Positions 40,924 through 50,340 of a DNA stretch of 64,000 bases are shown here, piece by piece. The notes beneath the pieces were generated by a model that made no database searches, had not been told where the DNA came from, and was given only the letters and a program-made list of their open reading frames with translations. Location: NCBI RefSeq assembly GCF_012641265.1, contig NZ_JABAHZ010000001.1:1240001-1304000 (forward strand), written 5' to 3'. Made by a program: the position numbers and the translations under genes. This stretch comes from Chitinophaga eiseniae (lineage in GTDB: Bacteria > Bacteroidota > Bacteroidia > Chitinophagales > Chitinophagaceae). The stretch's first letter is position 1. Each line of letters opens with the position of its first letter.

Positions 40924-42303
40924 ATGAATGCTTCTTATAGACAGATGATCATCCTTGGCAGCGTCCTCCTATTTTTTTTCCCCGTTTACGCGCAACAGAA
41001 GCCGCTGTATATAAAGGATGTACTAATACTCGTGCAATCCTCCCAACCGCAAATGAAGGCCTATGAAGAACAGGCCAAAAGCAGTCAATATAATATCCGG
41101 CTGGCAAAAAACACTTTGCTGCCGGATGTAAATATCGGCTACCAGGCAGGATACGCCACGTACAATAATATCACGGGTATGAGCTATCCCGGGTTAATAC
41201 TACCTATCAGCGGTCCGCCAACAACCGGTAATATTTATGACCCGGTGCCCGGTACTGCTGCCGGCGCTATGTTGAAATGGAATCCCCTCACGTTTGGCCA
41301 GCGGAATGCCGCCATCGAAAAAGCTACTGCGCAGTACAAACTGGCCAACAGCACCTACAACGATGCGCTGTTTCGCCAGCAATATGCGGCCTTATCTGTG
41401 TACCTGGACGCGGTATACCTGCAAAAGCTGATGCAAACCTACCGGGCTAATATCGACCGCACCGATGCGGGACTACAGCAATCGCTGGTCTTTACCCGGG
41501 AAGGACTACGGCCCGGCATAGACACCACCCAGTTTCAGTCAGCATTAGCACAGGCCAAAACAGACCTGTTGATCGTGCAGCGACAATACTACGCCCAACT
41601 GGCCGAGCTCACCAGGATAACGGGAATGCCAGATCTACCCGACCAGGTATTCCTGGCCGACACCACGCTGCTCAACCAATTACCGCAAATGGCCGACACG
41701 ATTGCCGGACCATCCCCCCACCCCGTATATCAATACTACCAGGTGAAAAAAGAAGTGACGCAAACATCATTGAAAGAAGTAACACGCACCTGGAGACCAA
41801 AACTCGATCTATGGGCCAATGCCTACGCGAGAGGCTCTGGTATTAAAGCAGATGGCAGCATCGATAAAGCAGATGGCTGGTCCCTCTCCCACAAAAATTA
41901 TGGCGCGGGCGTTCAAATCAGTTTCCCCATCCTTCAGTTCTCAGAAGTACACCTGAAAAAGAAGCAGTACAGCGCTATGCTGAAAGCCGATGAAGCACAG
42001 CTGGACCAGGTTACACTCAACCTGCAAAAGCAGAAAGAAATGGCCCGGTACAACTACGACCAGAATATCCTGATCACCAAACAAGCTGTGGTGCAATCAC
42101 AGGCAGCACGCTTTGCCTTTGAAGGACTGAAATTGAGCTACGCCAGCGGGTTGGTAGATTTTACCCGCCTGATACAAGGCCAGTATGATCTGCTGAAGGC
42201 AGAGACAGGAGAAGCAGCCGCATTCCTGCAAGCCTGGCGCTCCCTGTTGGACATCGCCGTGGCAAATGGCCAGCTGGCCACCTTTACAGACAATCTGAAA
42301 TAA
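40924..42303 (+). CDS. TolC family outer-membrane efflux protein
   Basis: 459 residues: signal peptide (ILGSVLLFFFPVYAQ), two repeated helical/strand halves typical of TolC/OprM (SQYNIRLAKNTLLPDVNIGYQAG; KEVTRTWRPKLDLWANAYARGSG), and a conserved end LLKAETGEAAAFLQAWRSLLDIAVANGQL. It forms the outer-membrane channel for the RND pump encoded 17 bases downstream. The gene order chrA-tolC-RND-adaptor with short gaps suggests a single transcript. Confidence 0.9.
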   Translation: MNASYRQMIILGSVLLFFFPVYAQQKPLYIKDVLILVQSSQPQMKAYEEQAKSSQYNIRLAKNTLLPDVNIGYQAGYATYNNITGMSYPGLILPISGPPTTGNIYDPVPGTAAGAMLKWNPLTFGQRNAAIEKATAQYKLANSTYNDALFRQQYAALSVYLDAVYLQKLMQTYRANIDRTDAGLQQSLVFTREGLRPGIDTTQFQSALAQAKTDLLIVQRQYYAQLAELTRITGMPDLPDQVFLADTTLLNQLPQMADTIAGPSPHPVYQYYQVKKEVTQTSLKEVTRTWRPKLDLWANAYARGSGIKADGSIDKADGWSLSHKNYGAGVQISFPILQFSEVHLKKKQYSAMLKADEAQLDQVTLNLQKQKEMARYNYDQNILITKQAVVQSQAARFAFEGLKLSYASGLVDFTRLIQGQYDLLKAETGEAAAFLQAWRSLLDIAVANGQLATFTDNLK

Positions 42304-42320
42304 CGATATAAGCAAGCATT

Positions 42321-45300
42321 ATGAAGCTAATCCGCTCGGCATTACGACATCCGGTCACCATCCTGGTAGCTGTGTTGTTTATTGTGTTTTTCTCTTACCT
42401 CTCCATCCGTCAGGCCAAGGTGGATATTTTTCCCCGCCTGGGACTACCGGTGGTGTATGTGGCACAGCCTTACGGAGGACTGTCACCCGAACAAATGGAG
42501 GGCTTTGTTACCTCTTACTACGAATATCACTTCCTGTATATCACCGGTGTAAAATCTGTCGATTCCAGGAACATACAAGGCGCGGCACTCATCAAGATTG
42601 AGTTCAACGAAGGCACCGATATGAGCCAGGCCATGGCAGAAGTGGTAGGATATGTAAACCGTGCCAGGGCCTTCATGCCTCCTGGTACCGTGCCGCCTTT
42701 TATCACCCGTTTCGATGCCGGCAGTGTTCCCGTAGGCCAGCTGGTATTCAGTTCCGATAGCCGCTCGTTAAGTGAAATATCTGATCTCGCCCTGTTCCGC
42801 GTCCGTCCCATGTTCGCTACCTTACCCGGCGTATCGGCGCCGCCTCCCTTCGGTGGTAACCAGAAAACAGTGCTCATCACAATAGATCCTGATAAACTGC
42901 GTAGTTATAACCTGGCGCCCGACCAGGTGGTACAGGCCATCGCAAAATCAAATTCCATCTCTCCCGCCGGTAATGTACGCATCGGCGACTCTACCTACAT
43001 TACGCCGCAGAACAGCGTGATTGAATCATTGCAGGACCTGCAGAATACGCCGCTCCAATTAGGCGCCGGACCAACGGTATACGTAAAAGACATTGCCAAC
43101 GTAAGCCTCGGCGCCGATGTAACTACCAGTTATGCCCTGGTGAATGGGAAGCGTTCCGTATATATCCCCGTTACCAAAAGGGCCGACGCTTCCACCTGGG
43201 ACGTAGTGCAACGGGTAAAAGCGGCATTGCCCGACATGCAGGCGGCCATCCCCCCTGATATAAAAGTGACTTATGCTTTCGATCAATCGGGCTACGTGAT
43301 TAACTCATTGAAAAGCCTCCTGTTTGAAGGTGGACTGGGCGCCATCCTTACGGGCTTAATGGTGTTGCTCTTCCTGGGCGACAAACGCAGCGCCCTCATC
43401 GTGATCATGACCATTCCCCTGGCATTGCTTTCCTCGGCGATCCTGTTGTACCTCACCGGGCAAACCATCAACATCATGACATTGGGCGGCCTTGCGTTGT
43501 CCGTCGGTATCCTGGTAGATGAAGCCACCGTTACCATAGAAAATATTCACCGGCATATGGAAACGGGGAAAACCAAAGCCCGCGCCATTGCCGATGCCAG
43601 CATGGAAATAGCCGGTCCAAAATTACTGATCCTGCTGAGTATCCTGGCCGTATTTGTTCCCGCCATGTTCATGAATGGGGTTCCCCGGGCGATGTTCATG
43701 CCGTTGTCACTGGCCGTAGGTTTTGCGATGATCGCATCATTTATTTTATCGCAAACATTTGTACCCGTAGTGGCCAACTGGTTATTCAAACCATCATTAC
43801 CACAGCAGGAAAGAAAAGCACCCGGATTTTTCGACCGGTTAAAACAACGTTATGTTTCCGCCGGTGAACGCCGGAAGTTCAGCTTCCGGTTAGATACCGT
43901 CTTATTCCTCCTGGTTTCTATCGGAGGAGTAATCCTTCTTTTCACCTTCACCGGTACCGAATTATTTCCGCAAACCGACAGCGGACAAACGCAAGTGCGG
44001 CTGCGCTTGCCCGTCGGCACCCGCTTTGAAAGAACAGAGGATGCTACCCGGAAACTGTTATCGCTGACAGACAGCATTGCAGGAAAACAAAACGTAGCTA
44101 TCACCTCCGCTTTCATAGGTACCCAGCCCTCCAGCTACCCGGTGAACTACATTCACCTGTGGACCAGCGGGCCACAGGAAGCGGTATTAAAAATAAAACT
44201 CAACCGGGGGGCAATGCCTATCGCCACCTTCCGGGAGAAATTTAGAGCAGCGGCTATAGCAGCTATTCCCGGTGCTAAACTATCGTTTGAACCCGGCGAT
44301 ATCGTAGAACAAGTGTTAAACCTCGGCAGCAGCAACCCCATAGAAATTGCGGTGGTGAACAAGAACCTGGCGGAAGGTAAAAAAACAGCGGAACAGCTGC
44401 TGAAAAAGCTTTCTGCTATCTCTTCCCTGCGTGATCTTCAGATAGCCACGCCTACAGATTATCCGGCTATCCGGCTGGAAGTGGACCGCGTAAAGGCCGG
44501 CCAACTGGGGCTGACCACCGAACAAATTGCCCGGTCTACCGTAGCCGCTACTTCTTCCAGTCGCTTTACAACACCTAACTACTGGCTGGACAAAGCCACC
44601 GGTACCGCCTACCAGGTGCAGGTACAGTATCCTGAATTTAAAATGAACAGCACCAGTCAGCTGGAAGCCATCCCCGTTTCCGGCGGTAATGGCACCACGC
44701 ACTACCTAAGCGAAGTGGCCAGCTGGAAACGGGTATCCATGCCGGGAGAATACGACCGGCTGAATCAACAACGCTACATCACCATCACGGCTAACGTTCA
44801 TAAACAGGACCTGGGCTCCGTTTTTAAACAGGTAAAACAGGCAATAGCCAGCGTCGGGCAACTGCCCAACGGCGCCAAAATAATTTTGCGCGGTCAACCC
44901 ATTCTCCTGGAGGAAACCCTTACCAGCCTGCAGTTTGGCTTACTGATCGCCATCCTGGTCATCTTCCTGGTAATGGCGGTATATTTTCAATCATTTCGTG
45001 TAGCCTTCACCGTGTTATCCGTTATTCCGGCGGTGGTAGCGGGTGCACTGCTCTTTTTACTCCTGACCGGTAATTCGTTGAATATACAATCCTACATGGG
45101 AGCTATCATGGCGGTGGGCGTAGCCATTGCCAACGCCGTACTTTTTATTACCAATGCAGAGCATTACCGGAAAAATAACGTGGAGCACCCACAACTGCAG
45201 GCGGCTGAAAACCGGCTCCGGCCCATTCTCATGACCAGCGCCGCTATGATTGCCGGTATGATCCCTATGGCTTTGGGACTATCGGAAGGCGGCGATCAAA

Positions 45301-45467
45301 CTGCCCCCCTGGGCATTGCGGTAATAGGAGGTTTATTATTCTCTGCCATCAGTGTACTGTTCTTTCTTCCGCATGTTTACCAATGGGTGGCCGGAAGAAA
45401 AGCATACAAATATGTTTCCCTGGATCCTGACGATGAAAAAAGTACTTACTATGACAAACAATCATAA
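42321..45467 (+). CDS. RND efflux permease (AcrB/CzcA superfamily)
   Basis: 1048 residues, 12 TM helices and two large periplasmic loops; starts MKLIRSALRHPVTILVAVLFIVFFSYLSIRQAKVDIFPRLGLPVVYV. TM4 has GILVDEATVTIENIHRHME, with Asp-Glu where drug exporters have Asp-Asp, and no CzcA-type metal signature, so HAE-like export of organic compounds is more likely than metal. The second half has VGVAIANAVLFITNAEHYRK and a C-terminal proline/glycine-rich TM11. Between TolC and the adaptor gene. Confidence 0.92.
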   Translation: MKLIRSALRHPVTILVAVLFIVFFSYLSIRQAKVDIFPRLGLPVVYVAQPYGGLSPEQMEGFVTSYYEYHFLYITGVKSVDSRNIQGAALIKIEFNEGTDMSQAMAEVVGYVNRARAFMPPGTVPPFITRFDAGSVPVGQLVFSSDSRSLSEISDLALFRVRPMFATLPGVSAPPPFGGNQKTVLITIDPDKLRSYNLAPDQVVQAIAKSNSISPAGNVRIGDSTYITPQNSVIESLQDLQNTPLQLGAGPTVYVKDIANVSLGADVTTSYALVNGKRSVYIPVTKRADASTWDVVQRVKAALPDMQAAIPPDIKVTYAFDQSGYVINSLKSLLFEGGLGAILTGLMVLLFLGDKRSALIVIMTIPLALLSSAILLYLTGQTINIMTLGGLALSVGILVDEATVTIENIHRHMETGKTKARAIADASMEIAGPKLLILLSILAVFVPAMFMNGVPRAMFMPLSLAVGFAMIASFILSQTFVPVVANWLFKPSLPQQERKAPGFFDRLKQRYVSAGERRKFSFRLDTVLFLLVSIGGVILLFTFTGTELFPQTDSGQTQVRLRLPVGTRFERTEDATRKLLSLTDSIAGKQNVAITSAFIGTQPSSYPVNYIHLWTSGPQEAVLKIKLNRGAMPIATFREKFRAAAIAAIPGAKLSFEPGDIVEQVLNLGSSNPIEIAVVNKNLAEGKKTAEQLLKKLSAISSLRDLQIATPTDYPAIRLEVDRVKAGQLGLTTEQIARSTVAATSSSRFTTPNYWLDKATGTAYQVQVQYPEFKMNSTSQLEAIPVSGGNGTTHYLSEVASWKRVSMPGEYDRLNQQRYITITANVHKQDLGSVFKQVKQAIASVGQLPNGAKIILRGQPILLEETLTSLQFGLLIAILVIFLVMAVYFQSFRVAFTVLSVIPAVVAGALLFLLLTGNSLNIQSYMGAIMAVGVAIANAVLFITNAEHYRKNNVEHPQLQAAENRLRPILMTSAAMIAGMIPMALGLSEGGDQTAPLGIAVIGGLLFSAISVLFFLPHVYQWVAGRKAYKYVSLDPDDEKSTYYDKQS

Positions 45468-45483
45468 CACATCAATCAATTAT

Positions 45484-46569
45484 ATGCGGATAATCGCTTC
45501 TTTCTCTTTACTACTCATTATTTCGGCATGTGGCCAGCACACGCCCGCGCCGGATGCCGGTACAAATACGCCCGCTGCGGATACCGTGCCGGTATTTATC
45601 CTGAAACAGGACACATTGAAAAAAACAGCAGAATTTACCGCCGAATTGGTACCTTATGAAAACGCCGAACTGTTTGCGAAAGTCCAGGGCTTTGTCAAAG
45701 AAGTGAAGGTAGACATGGGCGACCGGGTGAAGAAAGGCCAGGTGCTGGCAGTGATCGAAGCGCCAGAGGTAAACAGCCGGCTGGCTGAATCTGAAGCCGC
45801 CCTGCAGGCAGCTAAATCGAAATGGGCATCCAGTAAAGATAATTACGAAAGGTTGTACCGGGCATCACAGGCCAATACACCGGGTATTGTTGCCCCGGTA
45901 GACCTGGAACGCAGCCGCAACCAAATGCAGGCCGACAGCGCCACCTTCGTAGCGGCAGGCCGGCAGGCCCAATCCTATAAAGCGGTATCAGGATATCTCT
46001 ACATCATCGCTCCTTTCGATGGCGTAGTTACCGCCCGTAAAGCAGATCCCGGTGCACTGGTAGGCACCAACGCCATGTTACTGACCGTGCAGAACAACAA
46101 TGTACTGCGTTTACGTGTAGCCGTTCCTGAAATATATGTCGCCACTGCCGGGGGCATTAGGAATATTGACTTCAGGGTAGATGCCTACCCCACAGAACGT
46201 TTTAAAGCAGCGCTTGCCCGCAAATCAGAAACAATAGATCCTAACACCCGCACTGAGTTATGGGAGTTCAAAGTAGATAATAACGACCACCGGTTAAAAG
46301 CAGGTGTTTTCTGTTATGTAAAGATTCCACTGGAAAGAAATGCACCTTCTTTTGTTGTTCCCTTCTCATCGGTGGCCACCACGCAGGAAAAGAAATTTGT
46401 TATCCGTGTAAAAGACGGAAAAGCAGAATGGGTAGATGTCCGCCAGGGAATGACTGTTGACGCCGGCGTGGAAATATTTGGTAATATAACTGCCGGAGAT
46501 ACATTACTGAAAAAGGCGACGGATGAAAGGAAACCAGGCACCACGGGCCTCTGGGCGGTAAAAAAATAA
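45484..46569 (+). CDS. RND periplasmic adaptor lipoprotein
   Basis: Start taken at ATG 45484 (MRIIASFSLLLIISACGQ), which gives a clean lipobox; ATG 45451 also fits and would overlap the permease gene by 17 bases. 361 residues: barrel-sandwich (ELFAKVQGFVKEVKVDMGDRVKKGQVLAVIEAPEVNSRLAESEAALQAAK), helical hairpin, GYLYIIAPFDGVVTARKADPGALVG, beta-barrel, membrane-proximal end. Completes the tripartite pump. Confidence 0.9.
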   Translation: MRIIASFSLLLIISACGQHTPAPDAGTNTPAADTVPVFILKQDTLKKTAEFTAELVPYENAELFAKVQGFVKEVKVDMGDRVKKGQVLAVIEAPEVNSRLAESEAALQAAKSKWASSKDNYERLYRASQANTPGIVAPVDLERSRNQMQADSATFVAAGRQAQSYKAVSGYLYIIAPFDGVVTARKADPGALVGTNAMLLTVQNNNVLRLRVAVPEIYVATAGGIRNIDFRVDAYPTERFKAALARKSETIDPNTRTELWEFKVDNNDHRLKAGVFCYVKIPLERNAPSFVVPFSSVATTQEKKFVIRVKDGKAEWVDVRQGMTVDAGVEIFGNITAGDTLLKKATDERKPGTTGLWAVKK

Positions 46570-46574
46570 TATCA

Positions 46575-46610
46575 GCCCCTGCAGATACACAATCCCATGT
46601 CTGCAGGGGC
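46575..46610 (-). terminator. Hairpin between adaptor and folE, terminator for folE
   Basis: 11-bp perfect stem GCCCCTGCAGA/TCTGCAGGGGC (46600-46610 with 46575-46585), 14-base loop. On the minus strand it is followed by TGATATTATTTTTT, so it suits folE; it may also stop the plus-strand operon. Confidence 0.75.
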
Positions 46611-46640
46611 CATCATTCAATTTCGCTGTTAAATAATGAA

Positions 46641-47261
46641 TTAAATAGCCAGTAGACTGTAAAGCTCACTGCTACGTTCCTTCTTAAGGAATTCGCCATG
46701 CAAACTCTGTGTAACCGTGGAGCAGCCAGTATGGTTAACACCCCTGGAAGCTACGCATAGGTGCGCTGCTTTAACGATGACAGCTACGTCTTCCGTCGCC
46801 ATCACCTTCTTCAGGTATTCGGCGATCTGGATAGTTAACCGTTCCTGGACTTGCGGCCGCTTGGAAAAGTATTCCGTGATCCGGTTCAACTTGGACAAAC
46901 CAATGACCATACCCTTAGAAATATAGGCAATATGCACCTTGCCAATGATGGGAACGAAATGATGCTCGCAATAAGAGTATAAGGGAATATCTTTTTCCAG
47001 TACGATTTCGTTGTACTTAAACTTGTTTTCAAACAGCGTTACGGAAGGCTCATTCACAGGATTCAAGCCCGAAAAAGTTTCATTCACAAACATTTTAGCT
47101 ACTCTGCCCGGGGTGTCTTTCAGGCTGTCGTCTTCGAGGTCGAGGCCAAGGGCCAGCATAATCTCACGGAAGTGATACCGGATCACTTTAATCTTCTCTT
47201 CGCTTGTCAATGCTATATTACTGTGTGCTACAATCGGTTCTTTCGCAAAATCTGTCTGCAT
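46641..47261 (-). CDS. folE: GTP cyclohydrolase I
   Basis: 206 residues: KVIRYHFREIMLALGLDLEDDSLKDTPGRVAKMF, the zinc/active-site motif LYSYCEHHFVPIIGKVHIAYI, LSKLNRITEYFSKRPQVQERLTIQIAEYL and CVASRGVNHTGCSTVTQSLHGEF. It converts GTP to dihydroneopterin triphosphate, first step of folate and queuosine/pterin synthesis. The end differs slightly from E. coli FolE (CSTVTQSLHG in place of SATTTTSLGG-like residues) as is usual in this phylum. Monocistronic, with an inverted repeat in front. Confidence 0.94.
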   Translation of the reverse strand: MQTDFAKEPIVAHSNIALTSEEKIKVIRYHFREIMLALGLDLEDDSLKDTPGRVAKMFVNETFSGLNPVNEPSVTLFENKFKYNEIVLEKDIPLYSYCEHHFVPIIGKVHIAYISKGMVIGLSKLNRITEYFSKRPQVQERLTIQIAEYLKKVMATEDVAVIVKAAHLCVASRGVNHTGCSTVTQSLHGEFLKKERSSELYSLLAI

Positions 47262-47277
47262 GTTTACCTGGTATTTG

Positions 47278-47296
47278 ATGGTTATATGATAACCAT
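47278..47296 (-). promoter_or_regulatory. Inverted repeat in front of folE
   Basis: ATGGTTAT-ATG-ATAACCAT: a perfect 8-bp inverted repeat with a 3-base centre, 17 bases upstream of the folE start. Its place suggests an operator or a leader hairpin. Confidence 0.45.
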
Positions 47297-47577
47297 AGTA
47301 TTAGATTTTTGTTTGTATAAGATTAGAGAGAGGAGGTTATAAAAGGTTACAGGATTTTGTCAAAATTTTTAAGGCGGGCCATTGTAACCGATTGTTGTAA
47401 TGGTGGTGAAAGAAACTGGACAATATAACGCCAGAAAAAGCTAAAACTGTAGCACCCCATCCGCCGGATATTTCCTTCCTTTGCAGGATGCCTGTTCCTC
47501 AAAAACAATTGTATACCGGCTTTCTAAGGATAAATGGCAGGATACAGGTAATTTAACCACATTAATTTGATAGAACA
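47297..47577. other. Divergent intergenic region between folE and the GH2 gene
   Basis: About 280 bases, AT-rich, expected to hold two divergent promoters. I see no ORF and no clear TTTG/TAnnTTTG pair; no RNA structure stood out. Confidence 0.5.
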
Positions 47578-50118
47578 ATGAATAAGCGTATGGCTTTCCG
47601 CCTGGTACTGACAGGATGGTTATATCTGTTAACCATCGGCACATCCGTCCAGGCACAGACCTCCATAGCGAGGATGGGCGCTGCCAACACCCACTTGTTT
47701 GACAATGGATGGCTGTTCTCCCGTTTTGGATTACAGGCTGATGGTTCCCGTAAAGAAGAACCGGCGCACCTGGAAGATGAACACCTCGCGGATGGCGCCT
47801 GGCAACAGCTTAACTTACCACACGACTGGGCCATTACAGGACCATTCCGTATAGAGCTCGACGGTAATTCCGGTAAGTTGCCCTGGAAAGGTATTGGCTG
47901 GTATAGAAAACATTTCAATATACCCGCTGCCGACGCCGGCAAACGCATCTTTGTGGACTTCGATGGGGCCATGGCCTACGCCAAAATATGGGTGAATGGC
48001 CAGTACGTGGGTACCTGGCCTTATGGTTATAATTCCTTCAGGATGGATATTACCCCCTACCTCCATGTGGGCAAGGAAAATGTGATAGCCGTAAGGTTAG
48101 ATACGGAGAGCTGGGATTCGCGCTGGTACCCCGGCGCCGGGATCTACCGCCATGTTTGGCTCGTGAAAACAAACGAGGTACACGTAGCCCACTGGGGCAC
48201 CTTCATCACCACCCCTACGGTAACAGATAAAGCAGCGTCCGTACAGGTGAAGGTAACCATAGATAACCAGGGGGGCTCACCCGTAAAGGCTTTAGTACAT
48301 ACGGATATCTACGAACTGGACGTCCACAATAAACCCGTAAAGAAAATTACGGCTACCTTGCCAGCTGCTATCACCATTGCTGGAGGCAATAATGCCATGA
48401 CTAACGCTACTGCAAATGTCATTGCCCCTAAACGGTGGGGCATTGAAACCCCTCATCGTTACCTGGCGCAAACCATTGTTACGGTCAACAACAAAACGGT
48501 GGATACGTATAACACGGCGTTCGGCATACGTACCATCGCATTCACTCCCCGGGACGGGTTTCGGCTGAATGGAAAGCGGGTAGAGATAAAAGGCGTATGT
48601 AACCACCATGACCTGGGCGCCCTGGGCGCTGCTATCAACAAAAGCGCCTTGACCCGGCAATTAAAAATATTAAGCGCAATGGGCTGTAATGCCATTCGTA
48701 CTTCGCATAATCCTCCTGCACCAGAGTTGCTGGAGCTGGCCGACCAGCTCGGATTCCTGGTATGGGACGAAGCCTTCGATGCCTGGAAGCATGGAAAAAG
48801 AAAAAATGACTATAACAAACTTTTCCCCGACTGGCGGGAAAAGGACCTGCAGGCGCTGGTTCACCGCGATCGCAATCATCCGTCCGTGGTCATCTGGTCT
48901 ATTGGCAATGAAGTGATGGACCAAAGGGATGTAGCCATCACCAAAGAACTGGCAGATATTGTACGTAAAGAAGACTCCACACGACCCGTATCCAATGCTT
49001 ACAACGACCCCGACGGAGGCCGTGATTCAGGTGCTGCGATGGCCCTGGGTCTGATGGGCGTCAACTATTTCTTCTCCGAACAGGCTAAATGGGACGCCGA
49101 TCCCAGGTATAAAGACATGCCCACCATGGGCAGCGAAACCTCTTCCTGTGTGAGCACACGTGGCGAATATTTCTTTGACGGAGATTATAAAAACTGGCAG
49201 GTATCTTCCTATGATAATGCTAAACCCGGCTGGGGATGCACACCCGATGAGCAATTCCGCACCAACGCCAAATATCCGCACCTGTTGGGCGAATTTGTAT
49301 GGACCGGTTTTGACTATCTCGGCGAACCTACTCCCTATAACTCAGATGAAACCAATCTGCTCAACTTCCGCAATGACCCAAACAAGCGTGCAGAACTTGA
49401 AAAAGCGCTGGAAGCACTCAGGAAAAATAATCCTCCTTCCCGTAGCAGTTATTTTGGCATCGTGGACCTCTGCGGGTTTCCGAAAGACCGCTTCTACAAC
49501 TACCAGGCGCACTGGCGGCCCAATCTTCCCATGGCGCACCTCTTCCCGCATTGGAACTGGCCGGAGAGGATAGATTCTATTGTTCCCGTTCATGTATATA
49601 CTTCGGGCGACGAAGCGGAACTATTCCTAAATGGTAAAAGCCTGGGCAGGAAAGCGAAGCAACCAGGAGTAGATTTCAGGTTGATCTGGAATGATGTAAA
49701 ATATACTCCCGGAGAATTGAAAGTAGTGGCTTACAAGGATGGTAAGCCCTGGGCAACGGATGTAATAAAAACTGCTGGCAGCGCGGTCAAACTCTCCCTA
49801 CAACCTGAAAGCAAAAGTGTTGTCAATAATGGTGAAGACCTTTGTTATATAACCCTCCGCGTGCAGGACAAAGACGGTATTATGGTGCCCCGCTCTCACC
49901 CCTTGGTTACTTTTTCAGTAGAAGGACCTGGCGAAATCGTTGCTACAGACAATGGTGACCCTACTTCTTTCGTGCCCTTTCAAAGCCACGACCGTCCGGC
50001 ATTTAATGGCATGGCACAAGTGATCGTGAAAGCAAAGAAAGGCGCAAAAGGTAAACTCGTTGTGAAAGCAGTGGGCGAAGGGCTCTCGCCGGCCATAACT
50101 GTTATTGGCATTAAATAA
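47578..50118 (+). CDS. Glycoside hydrolase family 2 (beta-galactosidase-like)
   Basis: 846 residues with a signal peptide (VLTGWLYLLTIGTSVQA). GH2 sugar-binding domain (WQQLNLPHDWAITGPF, GIGWYRKHFNIP, VNGQYVGTWPYGYNSFRMDITPYL), immunoglobulin-like domain, TIM barrel with acid/base Glu445 (WSIGNEVMD) and nucleophile Glu520 (MGSETSSC), then C-terminal beta domains (DUF4982-like VYTSGDEAELFLNGKSLG and a final Ig-like part). Exported; cleaves beta-galactosides or related plant glycans. With the GH27 gene nearby it points to plant polysaccharide use. Confidence 0.92.
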   Translation: MNKRMAFRLVLTGWLYLLTIGTSVQAQTSIARMGAANTHLFDNGWLFSRFGLQADGSRKEEPAHLEDEHLADGAWQQLNLPHDWAITGPFRIELDGNSGKLPWKGIGWYRKHFNIPAADAGKRIFVDFDGAMAYAKIWVNGQYVGTWPYGYNSFRMDITPYLHVGKENVIAVRLDTESWDSRWYPGAGIYRHVWLVKTNEVHVAHWGTFITTPTVTDKAASVQVKVTIDNQGGSPVKALVHTDIYELDVHNKPVKKITATLPAAITIAGGNNAMTNATANVIAPKRWGIETPHRYLAQTIVTVNNKTVDTYNTAFGIRTIAFTPRDGFRLNGKRVEIKGVCNHHDLGALGAAINKSALTRQLKILSAMGCNAIRTSHNPPAPELLELADQLGFLVWDEAFDAWKHGKRKNDYNKLFPDWREKDLQALVHRDRNHPSVVIWSIGNEVMDQRDVAITKELADIVRKEDSTRPVSNAYNDPDGGRDSGAAMALGLMGVNYFFSEQAKWDADPRYKDMPTMGSETSSCVSTRGEYFFDGDYKNWQVSSYDNAKPGWGCTPDEQFRTNAKYPHLLGEFVWTGFDYLGEPTPYNSDETNLLNFRNDPNKRAELEKALEALRKNNPPSRSSYFGIVDLCGFPKDRFYNYQAHWRPNLPMAHLFPHWNWPERIDSIVPVHVYTSGDEAELFLNGKSLGRKAKQPGVDFRLIWNDVKYTPGELKVVAYKDGKPWATDVIKTAGSAVKLSLQPESKSVVNNGEDLCYITLRVQDKDGIMVPRSHPLVTFSVEGPGEIVATDNGDPTSFVPFQSHDRPAFNGMAQVIVKAKKGAKGKLVVKAVGEGLSPAITVIGIK

Positions 50119-50130
50119 TCACATCATAAT

Positions 50131-50160
50131 TTACCCCTGGCCCTCGCGCCAGGGGTAATT
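50131..50160 (+). terminator. Terminator after GH2 gene
   Basis: 11-bp perfect stem TTACCCCTGGC/GCCAGGGGTAA (50131-50141 with 50148-50158), 6-base loop, short T run. Confidence 0.6.
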
Positions 50161-50340
50161 GTCCGCTACAGCGTAGAAACGTACTTCTCAAAATAAACAT
50201 CTTTTTACCCCCTTGTACATTGAAACCTCCCTTATCTTTACTCATCCTATTTTCCATACCCTTTATCCTATGACATGTTAAAAAATGATTATAGGATACA
50301 CTTCCTACGACTAAAACATTAACCACCGCAAAAAATTTCT

